From Desulfotomaculum sp. (lineage in GTDB: Bacteria; Bacillota; Desulfotomaculia; Desulfotomaculales; Nap2-2B): a stretch of DNA of 64,000 bases. Both the position numbers and the translations under genes were made by a program. Shown piece by piece: positions 44,184 through 52,574 of the stretch. A model generated the notes under the pieces. That model was not told where the DNA came from and made no database searches. It was given only the letters and a program-made list of their open reading frames with translations. Positions within the stretch are counted from its first letter, which is position 1, and each line of letters starts with the position of its first letter. The stretch covers positions 3,263 to 67,262 of the forward strand of contig DOTD01000017.1 of NCBI GenBank assembly GCA_003513005.1, read 5' to 3'.

Positions 44184-44570
44184 TTAGCCTCCTAAGGCCA
44201 GGGCAAATGCCAAAGCTTTGTCCTGATCGTGAGAAATGGTGATTAGTACTTTACTGATTCCTTTTTCCCCGGCGATTTCAACAGCCCTGTTATGTAAAGA
44301 TACTTTTGGCCCATTGTCTTTTTCTGTTACTATCTCGACATCCCGCCAACCTATACCAAAGGCCAGGCCTGTCCCCAATGCTTTTAAAACAGCTTCTTTG
44401 GCGGCAAAACGGGCTGCAAAAGATGGAAAGGGATCCTTGCGCAAACTGCAGTAAGCCACTTCATCCTGTGTAAAAATTTTATTAAAAAACTTACCCGGAT
44501 ATTTTTCGGCCAATAACCGCAGCCGCTTGATTTCAATTATATCAGTGCCGATTCCTTTTACCAATGGCAA
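44184..44570 (-). CDS. acpS: Holo-[acyl-carrier-protein] synthase
   Basis: AcpS attaches 4'-phosphopantetheine to acyl carrier protein. The 128-residue protein has the metal/CoA motifs GIGTDIIEIKRL and RFAAKEAVLKALGTG. Length is normal. It is two bases upstream of nnrD, forming acpS-nnrD-alr on the minus strand. Confidence 0.96.
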   Translation of the reverse strand: MPLVKGIGTDIIEIKRLRLLAEKYPGKFFNKIFTQDEVAYCSLRKDPFPSFAARFAAKEAVLKALGTGLAFGIGWRDVEIVTEKDNGPKVSLHNRAVEIAGEKGISKVLITISHDQDKALAFALALGG

Positions 44571-44587
44571 ATCCGCCTTAAGTTTGT

Positions 44588-45385
44588 TTAGAAACCGATA
44601 ATTCTTTTAAGCTTTTTTGCCTGTGCGCGGCTTACAGGGACTTCGCTTTTTTCTTTATCATCCACTATGAGGTTGTATGTCCCGTTAAAAAAAGGGACTA
44701 TTTCTTTTACTTTATGCAGGTTGACCAGGTAACACCGGTGAGTTCTGAAAAATACTTTCGGATCTAAACGTTTTTCGAGTTCCTTTAAAGTAAATCTTAC
44801 AAAAAGTTTTTCATCAAAGATCTTTAAATAAACGTAATCTTTTTCCGTAAAGGCAAAAACGAGATCTGATTCAGGCACCAGGACTGTTTTTCCTTTCTTT
44901 TCAGCAGGAATGCGGTCAATTTTAATCTGCTCCAAATCAAGGTTAATATCTGCCTGGTTGTAAACACTGGTTGTTTCCGCTTCCTCGATTTCTTGATTTT
45001 CCAGGTTTGCTCCGGAATCACCGATTAATTTCAGGACTTTGTCAATAGCCCTTTTTAAGCGGCTGATTTCCACAGGCTTCAAAAGATAGTCGACAGCGTT
45101 GATATCAAAGGCTTTCACTGCATATTCATCATAGGCGGTAACAAAAATAACGAACGGCTTACAGGGGAGTTCCTGAATCGCCGCTCCCAATTCCATACCG
45201 CTCATTCCGGGCATTGAAATATCAAGAAACAAAACCTGATAATCCAGCGCTTTTATTAATACAAGCGCTTCTTGCGCATTGGCGGCCTCGCCGATAACTT
45301 CAATGTTGTCAAAGTTCTTCAAAGCAAAGCGTAATTCCTGCCGCGCCGGGTATTCGTCATCCACGATCAGAGCTTTCAATTTCAT
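44588..45385 (-). CDS. LytTR-family response regulator
   Basis: The 265-residue protein has an N-terminal receiver domain (phospho-acceptor Asp in FLDISMPGMSG, conserved Lys in LKPVE) and a C-terminal LytTR DNA-binding domain (RFTLKELEKRL, FFRTHRCYLVNL, VPVSRAQAKKLK). LytTR regulators include LytR, AlgR and AgrA. The start at 45385 follows GGGGAGGAG and overlaps the kinase gene by 29 bp. It pairs with the upstream kinase. agrBD are only 3.4 kb away, so a link to that locus is possible. Confidence 0.92.
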   Translation of the reverse strand: MKLKALIVDDEYPARQELRFALKNFDNIEVIGEAANAQEALVLIKALDYQVLFLDISMPGMSGMELGAAIQELPCKPFVIFVTAYDEYAVKAFDINAVDYLLKPVEISRLKRAIDKVLKLIGDSGANLENQEIEEAETTSVYNQADINLDLEQIKIDRIPAEKKGKTVLVPESDLVFAFTEKDYVYLKIFDEKLFVRFTLKELEKRLDPKVFFRTHRCYLVNLHKVKEIVPFFNGTYNLIVDDKEKSEVPVSRAQAKKLKRIIGF

Positions 45386-46757
45386 TTCTATTCTCCTCCC
45401 CGTCCACATGTTTGAGATCCAGTGGAACCCGGAAAAATACAGATGTACCCATCCCGGGTGTGCTTTCTATTTTTAAGCCGTAATCTTCACCAAACAAGCT
45501 CTTCAAACGTTCGTTTACATTACTGAGGCCGACGCCGTTTCCCGAACCTACGCCAGGTTTAAGAATTTCAGGCAGCCTTTCCGGGTGGATTCCCACACCG
45601 TCATCATTTACCTCAAATAAGATTTCCCCGTCAGCGAGGCTGGCGGTAATTTTTACTGTTCCTTTGCCTAGCTTGGGTAATATACCGTGCTTGATCGCGT
45701 TTTCGGCCAGCGGTTGAATAGTAAGTACAGGCACCTCGCAGGATAAAAGAGTATCGTCGATATCCTTCATTATTTGCAGCTTCTCACCAAAACGCGCTTT
45801 TTCCAGAACAAGATATGTATTCAAATACTCAATTTCTTCTTTCAGGCTGTTGAAATGTCCTCTTCTTTTAAGCGCATAACGAAAAAAACTGGCCAGACGG
45901 ATCAACAGGCGTCTGGCTGTTTCGGGATTCGTCCGGATAAACATGATAATGGTATTTAAAGTATTAAACAGAAAATGCGGGTTAATTTGCGCCTGAAGAG
46001 CTTCCAGTTCCGCCTTGGTAACCAGTTGGGTCTGCCGGTTCAGTTCCGCTAATTCCATCTGCATTCCAAATAAATGAGCCAGCCCGACAGACAGTTTCAC
46101 TATTCCTTCCGGTACTTTGCCGGGTTTTGACTGGTATAGTTTTAATGCCCCGGTTACTTTTCCGTTGCATTTCAAAGGAGCGATCACGGCGGACTCCAAA
46201 GGACAGTTTGGAAAAGGACATTTCAAATCATATGGGTTATTCAATATTTTTAACTCCCCGCTGTAAAGCGCCGCCTTGGTGGCTTCTGTAAGAACAGGTC
46301 CTCCCGCTTTATGGTGATCGTCTCCCGAACCGATGTAGGCAAGTATTTTTTCTCTGTCGGTGATCGCTACTGCAGCGACTTGAGAAATCTCTTTTATTAT
46401 AGCCGCCGTTTTAGCAGCTGTTTCTTCACTAAGACCCCGTCTTAAAAAAGGCAAAGTCTCATTGGCAATCTGGAGCGTGAGATCGGCAAGGCTTTTCTCT
46501 AGCTTGATATTTTGAAGTTTCTGCCTGTAGACAAACCTGTCCATCCCTAAAGCTGTTAGAATATTGGATATGAGCAGGACAATCGCACAATGCCAGATTA
46601 AAGGTTTCCATAAGATTAGTAATGCCGCAGCTGCAATATTAAGCGGCAGCCACCAGATAAGTATCCCGCGCAATATACTCCTGTCCGTTTTCCAGCCCCC
46701 TAGCCATAGACTGAATATTTGTAAACATTCGTCATTTAAAGCTGTTTTTGCTTTCAC
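45357..46757 (-). CDS. LytS-type sensor histidine kinase
   Basis: The 466-residue kinase has two N-terminal membrane helices (~30-72), a GAF-like domain (~95-235), a His_kinase domain with the phospho-acceptor His in QAQINPHFLFNTLNTI, and a HATPase domain with NAIKHGI, DDGVGI and GVGLSNVNERL. The sensor part is shorter than the five-helix 5TMR-LYT domain of true LytS; the GAF domain may detect a cytoplasmic signal instead. It precedes the LytTR regulator in the same operon. Confidence 0.92.
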   Translation of the reverse strand: MKAKTALNDECLQIFSLWLGGWKTDRSILRGILIWWLPLNIAAAALLILWKPLIWHCAIVLLISNILTALGMDRFVYRQKLQNIKLEKSLADLTLQIANETLPFLRRGLSEETAAKTAAIIKEISQVAAVAITDREKILAYIGSGDDHHKAGGPVLTEATKAALYSGELKILNNPYDLKCPFPNCPLESAVIAPLKCNGKVTGALKLYQSKPGKVPEGIVKLSVGLAHLFGMQMELAELNRQTQLVTKAELEALQAQINPHFLFNTLNTIIMFIRTNPETARRLLIRLASFFRYALKRRGHFNSLKEEIEYLNTYLVLEKARFGEKLQIMKDIDDTLLSCEVPVLTIQPLAENAIKHGILPKLGKGTVKITASLADGEILFEVNDDGVGIHPERLPEILKPGVGSGNGVGLSNVNERLKSLFGEDYGLKIESTPGMGTSVFFRVPLDLKHVDGEENRNEIESSDRG

Positions 46758-46865
46758 AATTTTCTTTTAACTATTATAATTAAGGAAAAAGTAAATGTCT
46801 ATCGCAAAAACACCGCCGGAATTCTGAGGAATAACGAGCACCTGAGCGAACCGTGACAACGACGG

Positions 46866-46923
46866 CCTGAGGCGAACTGAGCACGTAGGCAGTTGACCTC
46901 CCTAAGACAAGCTTTTTTCAGGA
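46866..46923 (-). repeat. Interspersed ~60-bp repeat, copy B
   Basis: Read on the minus strand, TCCTGAAAA..., TTAGGGAGGTCAACTGCC..., GTGCTCAGTTCGCCTCAGG aligns with copy A at 10400-10460. It lies between the divergent kinase (46757) and epimerase (46955) genes, close upstream of the latter. Confidence 0.6.
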
Positions 46924-46954
46924 TAGTTTATTTTATAAAGGAGATCGGTAAAAA

Positions 46955-47878
46955 ATGAAAAACATCCTGATTATTGGAGGGAGCTACTTTATAGGAAGGG
47001 TATTTATCCTAATGCTATCGAGGCGAAAAGAATATACAATCCACGTCCTGAACCGGGGCAACAGGCCGCTAAGGATACAGGGTGTCGAAGAACATATCTG
47101 CGACAGGAATGAATCTGAGAGAATAAAAAAGGTTATCCCTCCCTTGGATTGGGATGCGGTGGTTGACTTCTGCGCTGATCTTCCTCACGAAATAAGCAGT
47201 ATGATTAATGATTTGCCCGGCAAGATAAACCATTATATTTATTTCAGTACCTGTGCGGTTTATAAAACATCTCTAGATTACCCCAAATACGAAGACTCAC
47301 CCAAGCTTTCAGGATCTATTCCGGGCCCTTTTGGAGATTATGGCTATAAAAAGTATCTTGCAGAGCTTGAATTAGTTAAGAGTTGCGAGACTGAAAACAT
47401 AAATTATACTGTATTAAGGCCTGCTTTCGTTTACGGGCCTTTTAATTATGCCCCGAGAGAATCATATTTTTTTGATCTTATCTTAAGCAACAAGGAAGTG
47501 CCGGCGCCGTCGAACTCAATTGCTCTTTTTCAGTTTGTTTATGTTACGGATATCGCCAACTTGTGCATTTCCTGTTTGGGCAACAGCACTGTCTATGGAA
47601 ATGCCTACAACTTATCCGCGGAGGAAATGATCTCATATCAAAAGTTAATCAATGTATTTGAAGAAATCAGCGGCGAAAGAATCCGAACCAGGGAATACAG
47701 CTGTGAGGAAATTGAGCAAAAGAATATCCCTCTGCCCTTTCCATTAGAACAGCATGAACTCTATTCCGGCTCACTGATCACAAGGACTTTAAATTTTAAG
47801 TACACTCCCTTTGCAAAAGGCATGAAAGATACCTTTGAATTTTACAAGAAACACTCTTTTAAGAAGCAGCTAAAATAA
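46955..47878 (+). CDS. NAD-dependent epimerase/dehydratase-family protein
   Basis: The 307-residue extended short-chain dehydrogenase has an N-terminal Rossmann GGSYFIGRVF motif (a variant of GxxGxxG), the Ser/Tyr/Lys catalytic set in FSTCAVY and DYGYKKYLAE, and RPAFVYGPFNY. Its closest look is to nucleotide-sugar epimerases and RNA-binding-type SDRs, but the substrate cannot be told. AAAGGAGATC precedes the ATG. It is a single gene on the plus strand with a copy of the interspersed repeat upstream. Confidence 0.85.
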   Translation: MKNILIIGGSYFIGRVFILMLSRRKEYTIHVLNRGNRPLRIQGVEEHICDRNESERIKKVIPPLDWDAVVDFCADLPHEISSMINDLPGKINHYIYFSTCAVYKTSLDYPKYEDSPKLSGSIPGPFGDYGYKKYLAELELVKSCETENINYTVLRPAFVYGPFNYAPRESYFFDLILSNKEVPAPSNSIALFQFVYVTDIANLCISCLGNSTVYGNAYNLSAEEMISYQKLINVFEEISGERIRTREYSCEEIEQKNIPLPFPLEQHELYSGSLITRTLNFKYTPFAKGMKDTFEFYKKHSFKKQLK

Positions 47879-48015
47879 AGCTCCAAGAACACAAATTCAA
47901 AAGGTGAAATAACCAGAGGGACGGTGATTTCATTTCAGCAAAAGTAGATATTTCATCAGCGGGGCGCACTCTATGAAAAATTTTCAACGCCCGTTAAATG
48001 CTGTTGTTTTTGCTG

Positions 48016-48044
48016 TTGTAATTTACGAATAATTAGCGCATAAT
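48016..48044 (+). promoter_or_regulatory. Promoter of the first toxin-antitoxin pair
   Basis: TTGTAA (48016-48021) and CATAAT (48039-48044) are spaced by 17 bp, 27 bp ahead of the antitoxin start. Both boxes deviate from consensus by one or two bases. Confidence 0.55.
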
Positions 48045-48071
48045 AGTATCAACAAGGAAAGAGGTGATCTT

Positions 48072-48329
48072 ATGCCAAACATCAAGCCGGTTTCGGATTT
48101 GCGAAATTATAACGAGGTTTTGAGGGATGTTGCTGTGGGCGCGCCAGTCTTTTTGACGAAGAACGGCAGAGGACGTTATGCGCTTATTGATATTACAGAG
48201 TACGAGAAAATACAGGCGACAATCAAGCTGATGGGCGAACTTGCCAAGGGCCGGAAATCAGGCGAGGAAAAGGGATGGGTTTCACGTGAAGCTGTGAGAG
48301 CACATTTCAAAGAGAAAACCAGTGAATAA
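48072..48329 (+). CDS. Type II antitoxin, Phd/YefM family
   Basis: The 85-residue protein has the Phd/YefM N-terminus (IKPVSDLRNYNEVLRDV, then PVFLTKNGRGRYALIDITEYE), which makes the DNA-binding dimer, and a charged C-terminal tail that would wrap the toxin. It overlaps the toxin gene by 8 bp. Such antitoxins repress their own operon together with the toxin. A GAGGTGAT ribosome site precedes the ATG. Confidence 0.92.
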   Translation: MPNIKPVSDLRNYNEVLRDVAVGAPVFLTKNGRGRYALIDITEYEKIQATIKLMGELAKGRKSGEEKGWVSREAVRAHFKEKTSE

Positions 48330-48654
48330 GCTTCATTATTCTCCGGAGGCTTTAAGTGACCTTGACGAAATATGGGCATGTATTTTTGAAGAATTACAAA
48401 ATTCCACCGCTGCCCAAAACACGGTGGATGGCATATTGGATAATATAGAAAATTTGCGAAAGTTTTCAGAAATGGGGGCGCCTCTGTGCTCAGTCATAGA
48501 GGTTGAAGGCGATTACCGTTTTCTTGTATGCGGAAACTACCTTGCCTTTTACCGCGTCAAGGGCGAGGAGGTCAACATAGACCGCATATTATACGGCAGA
48601 CGCGATTATCTGCGTATCTTGTTCGCCAATTCATCGGAAGAAGCCATCAAGTAG
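48322..48654 (+). CDS. Type II toxin, RelE/ParE superfamily
   Basis: The 110-residue protein has the RelE/ParE fold pattern: LHYSPEALSDLDEIWACIFEE at the start, an inner helix, and strands ending RFLVCGNYLAFYRV and VNIDRILYGRRDYLRIL. The C-terminal Arg/Tyr residues suggest either an mRNA interferase or a ParE gyrase poison. It starts within the antitoxin gene and is a normal toxin-antitoxin pair. Confidence 0.9.
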   Translation: MNKLHYSPEALSDLDEIWACIFEELQNSTAAQNTVDGILDNIENLRKFSEMGAPLCSVIEVEGDYRFLVCGNYLAFYRVKGEEVNIDRILYGRRDYLRILFANSSEEAIK

Positions 48655-48671
48655 AAACTAACATTTAGACC

Positions 48672-48700
48672 TTGTGTTTTGGGCAGAATAATGCTATAAT
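48672..48700 (+). promoter_or_regulatory. Promoter of the second antitoxin gene
   Basis: TTGTGT (48672-48677) and a perfect TATAAT (48695-48700) are spaced by 17 bp, 25 bp ahead of the antitoxin start. It shows that the second antitoxin has its own promoter. Confidence 0.65.
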
Positions 48701-48725
48701 TATGTACAATAGAGGAGGCGCAGTC

Positions 48726-48989
48726 ATGCCGCAGATCAGACCGATTACGGATTTGAGAAATACCAACGAAATTTCCGACATCTGCCACGCCAAGAAAGAG
48801 CCAATTTTCATTACAAAAAACGGCTATGGTGATCTGGTAGTTATGAGCATTGAAACTTACGAAGCCATGCTGGAAGAACGGGAACTTGACGCCGCCATCA
48901 TGGAAGCCGAGGCCGAGTATGCATCTGGCAGCCAGTTGTTGGATGCGAGGAAAGCTCTCTCCACATTAAGGAGACGGCACTTTGGATAA
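48726..48989 (+). CDS. Phd/YefM-family antitoxin without an intact toxin
   Basis: The 87-residue protein is a paralogue of the antitoxin at 48072, with the same opening pattern (QIRPITDLRNTNEISDI, PIFITKNGYGDLVVMSIETYE). GAGGAGG precedes the ATG by 7 nt. Downstream, a TTG at the expected toxin position opens MDKYAGG and then stops. No toxin-like frame follows. It may be an orphan antitoxin that neutralises a toxin elsewhere, or the remains of a second pair. Confidence 0.85.
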   Translation: MPQIRPITDLRNTNEISDICHAKKEPIFITKNGYGDLVVMSIETYEAMLEERELDAAIMEAEAEYASGSQLLDARKALSTLRRRHFG

Positions 48990-49086
48990 ATACGCCGGTG
49001 GCTAGGAAACAGGTCGTCATCGTGACGGTGCGGTATTCCAAAAGCCAATTCTGATAGGATCACATATTGAAAGAAAAGACAATCAT

Positions 49087-49126
49087 AAAAAATAAGACCA
49101 GGGTACATTGCCCCGGTTTATTTTTT
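49087..49126. terminator. Bidirectional terminator between the antitoxin and tRNA-Pro
   Basis: A stem of ACCAGGG with CCCCGGT and flanking A/T pairs has A and T runs on both sides, so it can terminate transcription in either direction. It lies 43 bp beyond the tRNA-Pro 3' end. Confidence 0.65.
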
Positions 49127-49168
49127 AAAACGTTATATTGTCGTTATGGTGTAGAACCGCTATTTCCA

Positions 49169-49247
49169 TGGTCGGGGCGACAGGACTTGAACCTGCGGAC
49201 CTCACGGTCCCGAACCGTGCGCTCTAGCCAAACTGAGCTACGCCCCG
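49169..49247 (-). tRNA. tRNA-Pro (anticodon CGG)
   Basis: A 79-nt cloverleaf including the encoded CCA on the minus strand. The acceptor stem CGGGGCG pairs with CGCCCCG, the anticodon stem CACGG/CCGTG flanks the loop TTCGGGA, and the T-arm contains GGTTCAAGTCC. The anticodon CGG reads the proline codon CCG. Confidence 0.96.
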
Positions 49248-49353
49248 TTAAAAAGTCAACAATGTAATTTTCACACAAAACCCGGAAGAAGTCAACGCCA
49301 ATGTAAGTTGTGGTATAATAATACCAATCAGGAAACCGGCAGGGAGACTAAAT

Positions 49354-51132
49354 ATGCCATTCGACGGTTTTGTGCTTGCCGCAGTACGCCATGAACTGGA
49401 AGATAAAATAATTGGGAGCAGGGTTGATCGGGTCTATCAGCCTTCCAAGGACACTGTAGCTTTAAATTTGCATCGCACAAAGGAAAAGATGCGTCTGTTG
49501 CTTTGCGCACATCCTTCTTTTGCGCGTATACACCTGTTTAAGCAGCCAAAGGAGAACCCGGCTTCCCCACCCTCTTTCTGCATGGTCCTTAGAAAGCATT
49601 TGGAAGGCGGCCGTATAAAGAGTATAATTCAACCCGGCCTGGAACGTATTATCTCTCTTGAAATAGAAGCGCAAAACGAAATAGGCCAGGCAGTGACAAA
49701 ACACCTGATCTGCGAAATTATGGGAAAACACAGCAATATTATTCTTGTCGATGTTCAAAGCAGAAAAATAACCGACGCCATTAAAAAATACTCCCATGTA
49801 TTAAGCCGGCACAGGGAAGTGCTGCCGGGGCGCATATACATACCACCACCGGCACAGGAAAAGCTGGACACGTTGAATATGACGGAGAAAGACCTGTTCG
49901 AATCTTTGATGAAAAGGCCTTTAGACGATCTCATAGTTAAATGCCTGCAAAACTGCCTGGAGGGATTCAGCACTCCTTTAGCCAAAGAAATACTTTACCG
50001 TACAGGGCTTCCTGCGGAACTTACTTTAAACGAGTGCGGAGAGTACGAGCTTAATAAAATATGGGCAGTTCTTCAGGAGATAATAATTCAGGCAAGACAG
50101 AATCTATTTCAACCGACACTTGTTTTAAACAGGCAGGGGGAACCGGTAGAATTCAGCGCGTTTGACCTGACTTGTTACGGAGATCAATTGAGAAAAAAAG
50201 GTTCGATGAACGATAACGTTGAACAGTTTTATAGCCTTAAGGAAGACGATTTGCGGCGCGGGAAGGAAAGAAGCTTTCTTCTTAAAACAGTGCTCAAACA
50301 GACCGTGAACCTTTCTAAGAAGCTGGAATTCCAGCGCGAATACCTGGGAAAGGAAGAAAAAACTGAGCAGCTGAGGATATCAGGGGAATTGATTATGGCC
50401 AACATTCATCAAATAAGCAGAGGATCTGTAAGAGTTAGTCTTGATAACTTTTATGATGTGTCCGGTTCAAAAGCAGATATTAATCTAAATCCTGAATTGG
50501 GACCCGTTGAAAATGCCCAGGCTTATTTTAAGAAATATGCCAAAGCCAAGAGAGCTTCCAAAACAGCCGCCAGGATAGAAGAACAAACCTTAAAAGAACT
50601 TAATTATCTTGCCTGCGTCGAAACAAACCTGAATATGGCATCCGTTGATCAGGAAATATCCGAAATAAAAGAAGAATTAAACAAGCAGGGGTATCTTAAA
50701 GATAATTCCGGTCCTCGTAAGGTGAAAACAGTTCATAAAACGCCTCAGCCGCTGGTTTTCAAATTATCCGAAGGCTTTACGGCGCTAGTCGGTAAGACCA
50801 ACCGCCAAAATGATTACCTGGTCACACATCTGGCTAAGGATAATGATATCTGGCTTCATGTAAAGGATTATCCGGGAGCGCATGTAATAATCAAAACGGA
50901 AAAGAGTTTGTCTGAAACACCTGCGGGTGTCTTACTGGAAGCTGCCTGCCTGGCGGCGCATTTCAGCAAGGCCAGACAGAATAAAAATGTTCCCGTGGAT
51001 TATACATTTCGTAAGAATGTACATAAACCGCCTGGCGCAAAGCCGGGTTTTGTCACTTATACCGGCCAGCGAACGATAAATGCAAATCCTGATGAAGAGA
51101 TGGTGCTTAAACTGGCCGGAAATAAATTGTAA
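49354..51132 (+). CDS. rqcH: Ribosome quality-control protein RqcH (NFACT/Rqc2 family)
   Basis: RqcH binds stalled 50S subunits and adds alanine tails to nascent chains. The 592-residue protein has NFACT-N (MPFDGFVLAAVRHEL..., DRVYQPSKD), central helical arms (~290-450, with ARRIEEQT-like coiled coil), and NFACT-R near the C-terminus (VGKTNRQNDYLVTHLAKDNDIWLH). It was formerly annotated as fibronectin-binding protein. It is the first gene after tRNA-Pro on the plus strand. Confidence 0.93.
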   Translation: MPFDGFVLAAVRHELEDKIIGSRVDRVYQPSKDTVALNLHRTKEKMRLLLCAHPSFARIHLFKQPKENPASPPSFCMVLRKHLEGGRIKSIIQPGLERIISLEIEAQNEIGQAVTKHLICEIMGKHSNIILVDVQSRKITDAIKKYSHVLSRHREVLPGRIYIPPPAQEKLDTLNMTEKDLFESLMKRPLDDLIVKCLQNCLEGFSTPLAKEILYRTGLPAELTLNECGEYELNKIWAVLQEIIIQARQNLFQPTLVLNRQGEPVEFSAFDLTCYGDQLRKKGSMNDNVEQFYSLKEDDLRRGKERSFLLKTVLKQTVNLSKKLEFQREYLGKEEKTEQLRISGELIMANIHQISRGSVRVSLDNFYDVSGSKADINLNPELGPVENAQAYFKKYAKAKRASKTAARIEEQTLKELNYLACVETNLNMASVDQEISEIKEELNKQGYLKDNSGPRKVKTVHKTPQPLVFKLSEGFTALVGKTNRQNDYLVTHLAKDNDIWLHVKDYPGAHVIIKTEKSLSETPAGVLLEAACLAAHFSKARQNKNVPVDYTFRKNVHKPPGAKPGFVTYTGQRTINANPDEEMVLKLAGNKL

Positions 51133-51143
51133 AGGGGTACAAA

Positions 51144-51965
51144 GTGGAGGTTTTTGCGTTAACAGGCCCCAGCGGAACTGGAAAAAGCCACCGTGCAATA
51201 GCGCTTGCTCACGAGTTGGATGCAGATCTGATTATTGATGACGGCCTGGTCATCAAAGGAACTCAAATACTCGCGGGTTCATCCGCAAAAAAGCAGCCTA
51301 CCCGGATAGGAGCCATAAAGACTGCGCTTTTTCTTGACAAAAACGAGGCGGAACTGGCCAGATCGGCAATTTTGAAATTTGTCCCTCAGAGAGTGCTGAT
51401 TCTGGCAACATCCAAACGGATGGCTGAAAGAATAAGAAACAATCTCAGACTTGATTCTTTCAGCAGGATTATTTCTATAGAAGAAGTGGCGTCACCCAAA
51501 GAAATCCGCAAAGCCAGGATGCTTCGCAAGCAGCACAGCAAACATGTTATTCCTGCTCCTACTGTGGAAGTTCAAAAATCTTTTCCGGATACATTAATTG
51601 ATCCTTTACAGGTCTTTTTAAAGCGCAAAAGCACACCCGAGATAAAAAGCTGGTCGGAGCAATCAGTTGTGCGGCCTTCCTTTACAGGCTATGGTAAAAT
51701 CTCTGTTTCCCACAGCGCTTTAATATCTATTATTACCAGGGCAGCCGAAGAAATTGACGGTGTTAAGAAAACAGGCAGAGTGCATATTACACGATCGGAA
51801 CAGGACGTTGTTCTGGATCTGTTTCCGACGATAATTCATGGCTATAACTTAAAAACTGTGAGCCACAAAGTGCAGTATGCGGTCAAGAAACGCGTTGAAG
51901 ATATGACAGGTCTTACTGTTAAGGCAGTAAACGTTTTAGTTAAAGATTTGAGTTTAAAAGATTAA
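51144..51965 (+). CDS. P-loop NTPase fused to an Asp23/Gls24-like domain
   Basis: The first ~165 residues form a P-loop domain with Walker A LTGPSGTGKSHRAIALA and IIDDGLVIKG; the rest has a basic linker and an Asp23/Gls24 (YloU-like) domain (about residues 185-273) with VSHSALISIITRAAEEIDG and the end TVKAVNVLVKDL. Stand-alone Asp23 proteins are envelope-associated, while this fused form suggests an ATPase that acts at the same place. The GTG start has AAAGGGG upstream. It is 11 bp after rqcH and overlaps the convergent rdgB by 12 bp. Function not known. Confidence 0.82.
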   Translation: MEVFALTGPSGTGKSHRAIALAHELDADLIIDDGLVIKGTQILAGSSAKKQPTRIGAIKTALFLDKNEAELARSAILKFVPQRVLILATSKRMAERIRNNLRLDSFSRIISIEEVASPKEIRKARMLRKQHSKHVIPAPTVEVQKSFPDTLIDPLQVFLKRKSTPEIKSWSEQSVVRPSFTGYGKISVSHSALISIITRAAEEIDGVKKTGRVHITRSEQDVVLDLFPTIIHGYNLKTVSHKVQYAVKKRVEDMTGLTVKAVNVLVKDLSLKD

Positions 51966-52562
51966 TTTATTTTGAATTATTTCCAGCAGTATCTTATATG
52001 TACCGGCAAGAGCACGCGCCCGGTGGCTGATTTTATTTTTTACATCAGGTTCGAGTTCGGCAAAAGTCTTCTCAAATTCGGGTACATAAAAAAGAGGATC
52101 ATAACCGAATCCTCCGGCGCCTTTTTGTTCAAAAGCGATTAACCCATGGCAGCTGCCTTCGGCGGTAAAAATCCTTCCGGATGGGGTGGCAATTGCCACA
52201 ACACAAAAAAATCGCGCCTTACGTTGTTCCCAGGGTACGTTCTTCAATAATTTTAGAAGTTTCGTGTTGTTAGCAAGATCATCGCTTTTTTCGCCCGCGA
52301 AACGCGCTGAAAATATTCCCGGGGCGCCGTTCAAATAATCTACCTCTAATCCCGAATCGTCGCCCATTGCCAGGCAGCCGGTTGCCAGAGCGACAGTTTT
52401 AGCCTTCTTTAAGGCATTCTCAGTAAATGTAGATCCATCCTCAATGATCTCGGGCAATTCGGGATATAAAGACAGGGAAACCACCTCAAGATCAAGTGGG
52501 CTCAGCAAAGAAATTAGTTCTTTAGTTTTTCCCTGGTTGCGGGTTGCCAGAATTAGTTTCAT
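51954..52562 (-). CDS. rdgB: XTP/dITP diphosphatase (RdgB/HAM1)
   Basis: RdgB removes non-canonical purine nucleotides from the pool. The 202-residue protein has ILATRNQGKTKELISLL, DDSGLEVDYLNGAPGI, the FGYDPLFYVPE motif and KNKISHRARAL, as expected. It ends inside the end of the convergent P-loop gene. The next minus-strand gene upstream is an MBL-fold hydrolase. Confidence 0.96.
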   Translation of the reverse strand: MKLILATRNQGKTKELISLLSPLDLEVVSLSLYPELPEIIEDGSTFTENALKKAKTVALATGCLAMGDDSGLEVDYLNGAPGIFSARFAGEKSDDLANNTKLLKLLKNVPWEQRKARFFCVVAIATPSGRIFTAEGSCHGLIAFEQKGAGGFGYDPLFYVPEFEKTFAELEPDVKNKISHRARALAGTYKILLEIIQNKLIF

Positions 52563-52574
52563 ATCATTATCCTT

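Noticed and set aside
47900..47940. Relative of the 57.1-kb palindrome (GAGGGACGGTGATTTCATTT between imperfect inverted GAAAT/ATTTC)
   Set aside because: Only the GGGACGGT core matches and the arms are short; too weak to list as a repeat copy.
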